DNA from: an uncultured Saprospiraceae bacterium
Lineage (GTDB): Bacteria; Bacteroidota; Bacteroidia; Chitinophagales; Saprospiraceae
Assembly (NCBI GenBank): GCA_937942465.1
Contig: CALDEO010000056.1
Coordinates: 1-7,197 of the forward strand
Length of the DNA stretch: 7,197 nucleotides
Direction of reading: 5' to 3'
Program-made: the position numbers and the translations under genes
The notes under the pieces: model-generated
The model's input: the letters and a program-made list of their open reading frames with translations, nothing else
Databases searched by the model: none
Told to the model about the DNA's origin: nothing
Part shown: piece after piece, positions 1 to 4,221 of the stretch
Position numbering within the stretch: the first letter of the stretch is position 1
How the letters are laid out: the number at the start of each line of letters is the position of its first letter

Positions 1-195
1 GCTATGGGTATCAGTGTCGGTATCCTAGGTACTATTGTATTTGCGAATGAATATGAAGCTAAGGAAGAAGAATACAATCAGCTGCACAAGACATCCAATA
101 GGATCGCTCCTAACAATGCTCCTGCTGAGGATAGACTTGAACTCAAGAATAGTAATGTCGTAAGAGTATCTAATACCGACTCAGAATACGTATAA
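1..195 (+). CDS. C-terminal end of an unrecognised, possibly membrane-anchored protein (5' partial)
   Basis: The reading frame is open from the first base to a TAA stop at 193-195, so this is most likely the tail of a gene that begins left of the window. An ATG at position 4 is the only early start, but a GCT codon precedes it in frame and no ribosome binding site can be judged. The visible 64 residues begin with a short hydrophobic run (AMGISVGILGTIVFA, about 15 residues), which could be the end of a membrane helix. A hydrophilic, acidic tail rich in E, N and S follows (NEYEAKEEEYN, then RIAPNNAPAEDRLELK). I recognise no domain. The gene points the same way as the lipoprotein gene 45 bp downstream and could share its transcript. 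It could instead be a complete small protein of 63 residues with an N-terminal anchor, but that helix would be unusually short. Confidence 0.55.
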   Translation, partial: AMGISVGILGTIVFANEYEAKEEEYNQLHKTSNRIAPNNAPAEDRLELKNSNVVRVSNTDSEYV

Positions 196-240
196 CAACT
201 TAACAACGATCCCTTAGAAGAAAACACAGCAACCAATACC

Positions 241-1263
241 ATGATAAAATACGTACTACTCTTTTCCTACTTTAGCTTTACGATGGGCTGTGCTCAGACC
301 AATACGCTATCGACAAATACAGATAAAGCATACGAGCTACTAAGCAAGGAGGATGCATCTAGACTCATACTCAAAGATGATGTGGAGCATTTCTTTGATA
401 AGCTATCTCGACTAGAGATGGATATCCAGATGAAGGATACTCAAAAGCTGTCTTATGACGAACGAAAAGCACTATTCCTACCATTCATAGCATCGGAGAC
501 TATGGACTTTGACTCTACAGAGGCAGTCATGATATCAAGTGTCATGGATAGCGCAATACTACTAGTCAATAGACTCAACCCTAAGTTATTATCATCAACG
601 ATCCAACTGGTTAAAATAAACACCAATCACTATGGACCATCGGTATATTATACTCGTGAAAATGGGATCTACATCCCTAAAGATGCCTTAGCAAAAGGAA
701 ATACCGACGAACTCCTAGCAGTAATGCTACACGAGATATCACATATCATATCAAGATCTGATCCTGCTATGAAACATCAACTGTATGATCAAATAGGATT
801 TAAACCATTGGATACTGAAGTAGTATATCCTAAAGTTGTTAAAGACCGAATCCTGATTAATCCAGATGGTGTTAATGATGATTTCTATATTCCTGTAAAG
901 GATAAAAAAACAAACGAAGAGTACAGAGTAATACCGATCATAACATCAGATAAGGATAGCTATAGATTGACTTCGCCAGCATTTTTTGATTATCTCAAAT
1001 TTGACTTATACGCTATCGATGACTCAGGCAAGGTAATCGCTACCGAAAATGGTAGTAGCACTCTCAAAATGAATGAAGTTGAAGGCTTTTTTGAAGAGAT
1101 CGAGGATAACACAGGGTACATCATACACCCTGACGAAGTGATCGCAGATAACTTCATGTTGTTAATTTTAGCAATAGAAAAGAACGAATATGAGAACTTT
1201 TCTCCTGAAGGAATGATTCTACTTAATGATATCAAGCAAGTACTCACTAGTTATAAGCAGTAA
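241..1263 (+). CDS. Predicted lipoprotein with gluzincin-like zinc metalloprotease motifs
   Basis: This 340-residue protein starts with a short lysine-bearing hydrophobic leader and a lipobox-like T-M-G-C, with Cys17 as the probable lipidation site, so it is probably a membrane-anchored lipoprotein. That leader supports the ATG at 241, although no Shine-Dalgarno sequence is visible. The zinc-binding HExxH motif is HEISH (residues 164-168) in a helix-like LLAVMLHEISHII context. It is followed by SRSDP (171-175), LYDQIGF (181-187) and NPDGVNDDFYI (207-217). Near the C-terminus, GYIIHPDEVIADNF (292-305) is a good candidate for the segment carrying the third zinc ligand, Glu299, with Asp303 as a supporting residue. 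His164, His168 and Glu299 would then form a gluzincin-type site, and Glu165 would be the catalytic base. The roughly 130 residues between the two motifs form an insert of unknown role. The overall motif order resembles uncharacterised bacterial proteins I recall; I cannot name a family or substrate. Protease activity is inferred, not shown. The potassium channel gene follows after 34 bp. Confidence 0.85.
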   Translation: MIKYVLLFSYFSFTMGCAQTNTLSTNTDKAYELLSKEDASRLILKDDVEHFFDKLSRLEMDIQMKDTQKLSYDERKALFLPFIASETMDFDSTEAVMISSVMDSAILLVNRLNPKLLSSTIQLVKINTNHYGPSVYYTRENGIYIPKDALAKGNTDELLAVMLHEISHIISRSDPAMKHQLYDQIGFKPLDTEVVYPKVVKDRILINPDGVNDDFYIPVKDKKTNEEYRVIPIITSDKDSYRLTSPAFFDYLKFDLYAIDDSGKVIATENGSSTLKMNEVEGFFEEIEDNTGYIIHPDEVIADNFMLLILAIEKNEYENFSPEGMILLNDIKQVLTSYKQ

Positions 1264-1297
1264 TGTATCAACTACTGATGTTAGATTATAAATCATA

Positions 1298-2209
1298 ATG
1301 ACCAAGAGTAAAAAGCAAGTTCAAGAAAGATTTAGTCCATCGAGAGAGCGGCTTCATGAGTTAATCTTTGAGGCTGACACCCCGTTAGGCAAGCTATTTG
1401 ACATCATATTGATGATCATGATCATAGCGAGTATCATCGTGGTATCTCTTGAGACTGTTGATGGATATGCTCGTCAATATGGCGATGTATTCACCATATT
1501 GGAATGGATATTTACCATATTCTTTACGATCGAATACGTATTGCGACTATATGCCGTATACAAGCCGATCAAGTACGCTACTAGTTTTTTTGGTGTCATA
1601 GATCTACTAGCTATCTTACCGAGTTACATTAGTATATTCATCGCAGGTACGCATTCGCTGATGATCATCCGTGCTCTTAGATTATTGAGAGTATTCAGGA
1701 TATTTAAGTTAGGATCATTCTTAACTCAAGGGGAGACCATCGTCAAGGCACTGAAAATGAGCCGAGCTAAGATTGGTATTTTCATGTTTTTCATATTGCT
1801 AAGTGTATCTATACTTGGTGCTGTCATGTATCTCGTAGAAGGTGAGGCCAATAGTGGATTTGATAATATACCACTGAGTATATACTGGGCTGTAGTGACA
1901 TTGACTACTGTAGGATATGGCGACATTGCTCCAGTCACGGCGCTAGGTCGATTTATATCCGCTGCCTTGATGATATTGGGTTATTCTGTGATCGCAGTAC
2001 CTACGGGTATCATCACTGGTGACATGATGAAAGCAAGTAGCGAAGATGCAGAGAATGAAAATAACGAGCTACACTCACATGACCGTACCAATACACAAGC
2101 ATGTAGATATTGCTCATACGAAGGTCACGATGACGATGCCAAACACTGTAAATATTGTGGAGAAGTACTGAACGCCGTCGCTGAGATAGATGACATGGCA
2201 GCTTCTTAG
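1298..2209 (+). CDS. Voltage-gated potassium channel (Kv-type, six-helix) with C-terminal zinc ribbon
   Basis: This 303-residue inner-membrane protein has the full six-helix voltage-gated channel layout. S1 lies at about 33-52, S2 at 66-87, S3 at 98-116, S4 at 120-137, S5 at 158-181, the pore helix at 193-204 and S6 at 216-240. S4 carries a positive charge at every third position (R125, R128, R131, R134, K137), the signature of a voltage sensor. Acidic residues in S2 (E79) and S3 (D102) could act as counter-charges. The selectivity filter T204-V-G-Y-G-D209 indicates potassium selectivity, and a tetramer is expected. S6 has a P-T-G (235-237) at the gate region. After an acidic linker (about 248-262), the cytoplasmic tail holds Cys269, Cys272, Cys284 and Cys287 in a CxxC-x11-CxxC pattern (CRYC ... 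CKYCG), a small zinc ribbon. There is no RCK/TrkA_N domain and no cyclic-nucleotide-binding domain. The ATG at 1298 gives a basic N-terminus; no clear ribosome binding site is seen. The 34-bp gap to the upstream lipoprotein gene suggests co-transcription. Confidence 0.95.
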   Translation: MTKSKKQVQERFSPSRERLHELIFEADTPLGKLFDIILMIMIIASIIVVSLETVDGYARQYGDVFTILEWIFTIFFTIEYVLRLYAVYKPIKYATSFFGVIDLLAILPSYISIFIAGTHSLMIIRALRLLRVFRIFKLGSFLTQGETIVKALKMSRAKIGIFMFFILLSVSILGAVMYLVEGEANSGFDNIPLSIYWAVVTLTTVGYGDIAPVTALGRFISAALMILGYSVIAVPTGIITGDMMKASSEDAENENNELHSHDRTNTQACRYCSYEGHDDDAKHCKYCGEVLNAVAEIDDMAAS

Positions 2210-2300
2210 TGAAGAATTAAAGTGAGTTACTTTCTACCGTATTTATATCAGCTAAATTATCCGATTTATTAAAGATGGACAAAAGTTTAGATAAAAAAAG

Positions 2301-2332
2301 AATAGCCCTAAATAATTAAATTTAGAGCTATT
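2301..2332 (-). terminator. Intrinsic terminator for the minus-strand surface-protein genes
   Basis: The arms 2301-2313 (AATAGCCCTAAAT) and 2320-2332 (ATTTAGAGCTATT) are inverted copies with one mismatch in 13 positions, around a 6-base loop (AATTAA). Read on the minus strand, the hairpin is followed directly by C and seven Ts (complement of the A-run at 2293-2299), the standard intrinsic terminator form. No T-run follows the hairpin on the plus strand, so it should act mainly on minus-strand transcription. It lies about 120 bp past the stop of the T9SS protein gene. The stem is AT-rich with few GC pairs, so its efficiency is uncertain. Confidence 0.8.
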
Positions 2333-2361
2333 ACTAACCTTGAAATCTAGCATGTATCTAC

Positions 2362-2446
2362 TTTAGTGATCAATACCTTAAAGTTCAAACTTACTTTTTC
2401 AAAAAAGTAGTTTAATTACTTTAAGGTATCATAGTGAACCACTAAA
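2362..2446. repeat. Long nested inverted repeat in the convergent intergenic region
   Basis: Three nested pairs of inverted arms are visible. The outer pair is TTTAGTG (2362-2368) with CACTAAA (2440-2446). The middle pair is ATACCTTAAAGT (2373-2384) with ACTTTAAGGTAT (2418-2429), a perfect 12-bp match. The inner pair is AAACTTACTTTTT (2387-2399) with the stretch 2402-2413, with one bulged T. Together they could fold into one imperfect hairpin of about 85 bases. It starts only a few bases past the TAG stop (2453-2455) of the minus-strand gene, so it would form the 3' end of that mRNA. It may be an additional terminator or an mRNA-stabilising structure, or the remnant of a small palindromic repeat element. 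No obvious T-run follows it on either strand. Confidence 0.7.
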
Positions 2447-2452
2447 ACTTAA

Positions 2453-4201
2453 CTAATCTATTTTTACAATTCTTTCGAATCTTTTCACACTATTGTCATT
2501 GTAAACTAATAGGTACGTTCCAGCGTCAAGTGCAGATAAATCAAGAGGATAAATGTTTTCACCAGATTCTATATTCCAAGTATCCTTCCATATTAGTTTA
2601 CCTCTAATATCCATTAACTCTAATCTAACTTCTTTTTGCACAGATGCCTCTATTACAAATACTGCATTACCTAGTGTTGGATTCGGTCGAACATATGTGT
2701 TTTCCTCTATTTCAAATTCTAAACTTTTAATAGCAGAATATTCATAAGCTCCGTCCAAATCAACTTGCCTTAATTTGTAATAATTTACTCCTGAATAAGG
2801 ATTAGTCTGTACGTATTTATAATCTGTAATTCGATCTAATCCACCAGTGCTTTTAGCCATTCCTAATAATTCAAAATTGATGGCATCCTTAGATACTAAT
2901 ACCTCGAAATAGTCGCTATTAATTTCAGATACAGTCTGCCAGACAATAACACCTTCTTTTCCATCCTTATGAACATTAAAGAAGCTCAGTTCTACTGGTA
3001 GAGAAAAATTTTGTAACATAATGACGGTACCTGACGGTGCATCCGTAGATGAATTGACTACACTTGTATCTTCAAATTCACCAAAGGCAGAACTAATATC
3101 TGTAATTGTACCTGGAGGTAACATAGCAGTGTCATCAATGACAAAACCACCTGAACCGTCCGTTGTAATAGGGACTGTTATCATAGTACCATCAGCATAG
3201 GTTACAGTAATTGTTGTGCTAACATTAGGAGCAGGAATACTAAAGTCTTCATCAGTAAACAATGTACCCAAGATACCTATGTATTCATATAACCCAGCGT
3301 CGACATCCTCCTCAGTGAGGTCTGCATTACTAATCTGAATAACTGGAGACACCCCAGTACCATCTGCATCACTGTCGATTGTTTCATCTACACCTTCATC
3401 TTGAACTGTAAAAGCATCATACGTTTGTGTTACAGTACTTGTTCCAAAAAATACTTGAAAAAAACTAAAAGGTAAATCTTCAAATATGTACTCACCATTG
3501 GCATCCGTAGTAGTTACAATAGTAGCACCGTCATTGGCGTTACCACATATCCCGTCCTGTCCACAATCTACTAAGGTCACGGTTATACCTTCTAGCTCAA
3601 CATCCATTCCTGAGTTAGCATCATTGAGACCATCAGCGAAATCATCTTGAAATACAAGTCCTGAAATCGCACCACAATTAGTAGTTGTCTCAGATGCAAT
3701 TGTCAAGTCATCATTTAAGCCGTCAGCATCCACGGCAATCCATTGAATTTGACTAGTTACCTGTTGATTTACCCAAGATTGTGTATTGTCGATAATCATA
3801 TTTGCTACTACAAAAGAAACTGTTACACCATCTGGTATAACTGCATTAGGCAATATATCGGCATCACACTGGCTATCTGTACAAATAGGCGTATCAAAAT
3901 ATAGACCTCCATCGCTTGCCACTATTGTGGCCGTACCCGTTGTACCTAAAAATGCTGGAGGAAGGGCAATATTGAATGTTCCTAAATGACATTGATTGTC
4001 TAAGTTATTCAGAAAAAGACTTGTATTAGTCCATTCTGCCTCAACTGAGGCTAGGTCACATGCACTGATCGGAGCACTAGGCTTTATGGACAAGGCAGTA
4101 GCCTCCATATCTCCAGCATCTGCGGCTGCACATTGAGAATAAACCTTATCTAAAGACCCCAATGATAAAAATACTGTGATTATAATTATTATCTGTTTCA
4201 T
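2453..4201 (-). CDS. Secreted surface protein with SdrD-B-like domain and type IX secretion C-terminal sorting domain
   Basis: This 582-residue protein begins with a Sec signal peptide (MKQ, an isoleucine-rich core, cleavage probably near V-Y-S-Q, residues 20-23). Residues 24-176 form an unrecognised cysteine-containing region, probably a beta-sandwich. Residues 177-304 match an SdrD-B-like/CNA-B-type fold: GLVFQDDFADGLND, then TDANGEYIFEDLP, and VDAGLYE at the end. Residues 308-398 look like a shorter, diverged unit of similar type. Residues 401-497 are the stretch commonly found before sorting domains in Bacteroidota (LPVELSFF, W421-Q-T-x-S-E, YFEV, NYYKLRQVDLDG). Residues 502-582 are a type A T9SS sorting domain: VRPNP, MDIRGKLIW, LDLSALDAGTYLLVY and the terminal RFERIVKID. 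The protein should cross the inner membrane by Sec and the outer membrane by T9SS, where the sorting domain is normally removed. A structural or adhesive role is inferred; no catalytic motif is seen. It follows the large repeat-protein gene by 20 bp. The ATG at 4201 is fixed by the signal peptide. Confidence 0.93.
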   Translation of the reverse strand: MKQIIIIITVFLSLGSLDKVYSQCAAADAGDMEATALSIKPSAPISACDLASVEAEWTNTSLFLNNLDNQCHLGTFNIALPPAFLGTTGTATIVASDGGLYFDTPICTDSQCDADILPNAVIPDGVTVSFVVANMIIDNTQSWVNQQVTSQIQWIAVDADGLNDDLTIASETTTNCGAISGLVFQDDFADGLNDANSGMDVELEGITVTLVDCGQDGICGNANDGATIVTTTDANGEYIFEDLPFSFFQVFFGTSTVTQTYDAFTVQDEGVDETIDSDADGTGVSPVIQISNADLTEEDVDAGLYEYIGILGTLFTDEDFSIPAPNVSTTITVTYADGTMITVPITTDGSGGFVIDDTAMLPPGTITDISSAFGEFEDTSVVNSSTDAPSGTVIMLQNFSLPVELSFFNVHKDGKEGVIVWQTVSEINSDYFEVLVSKDAINFELLGMAKSTGGLDRITDYKYVQTNPYSGVNYYKLRQVDLDGAYEYSAIKSLEFEIEENTYVRPNPTLGNAVFVIEASVQKEVRLELMDIRGKLIWKDTWNIESGENIYPLDLSALDAGTYLLVYNDNSVKRFERIVKID

Positions 4202-4221
4202 ATCTAAATCTTTAGTTTATT

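Noticed and set aside
990..1247. Minus-strand open frame of 85 codons within the lipoprotein gene
   Set aside because: It is antisense to a gene with clear protein motifs and has no recognisable domain.
2220..2234. Small hairpin AAAGT-GAGTT-ACTTT after the potassium channel stop as a plus-strand terminator
   Set aside because: The stem is only about five AT-rich pairs and no T-run follows, so it is no better than chance.
4202..4221. The two minus-strand genes as one gene split by a recent stop or frameshift
   Set aside because: The downstream product has its own complete signal peptide right at its ATG, and the upstream product ends in a complete-looking domain, so these are two separate genes.
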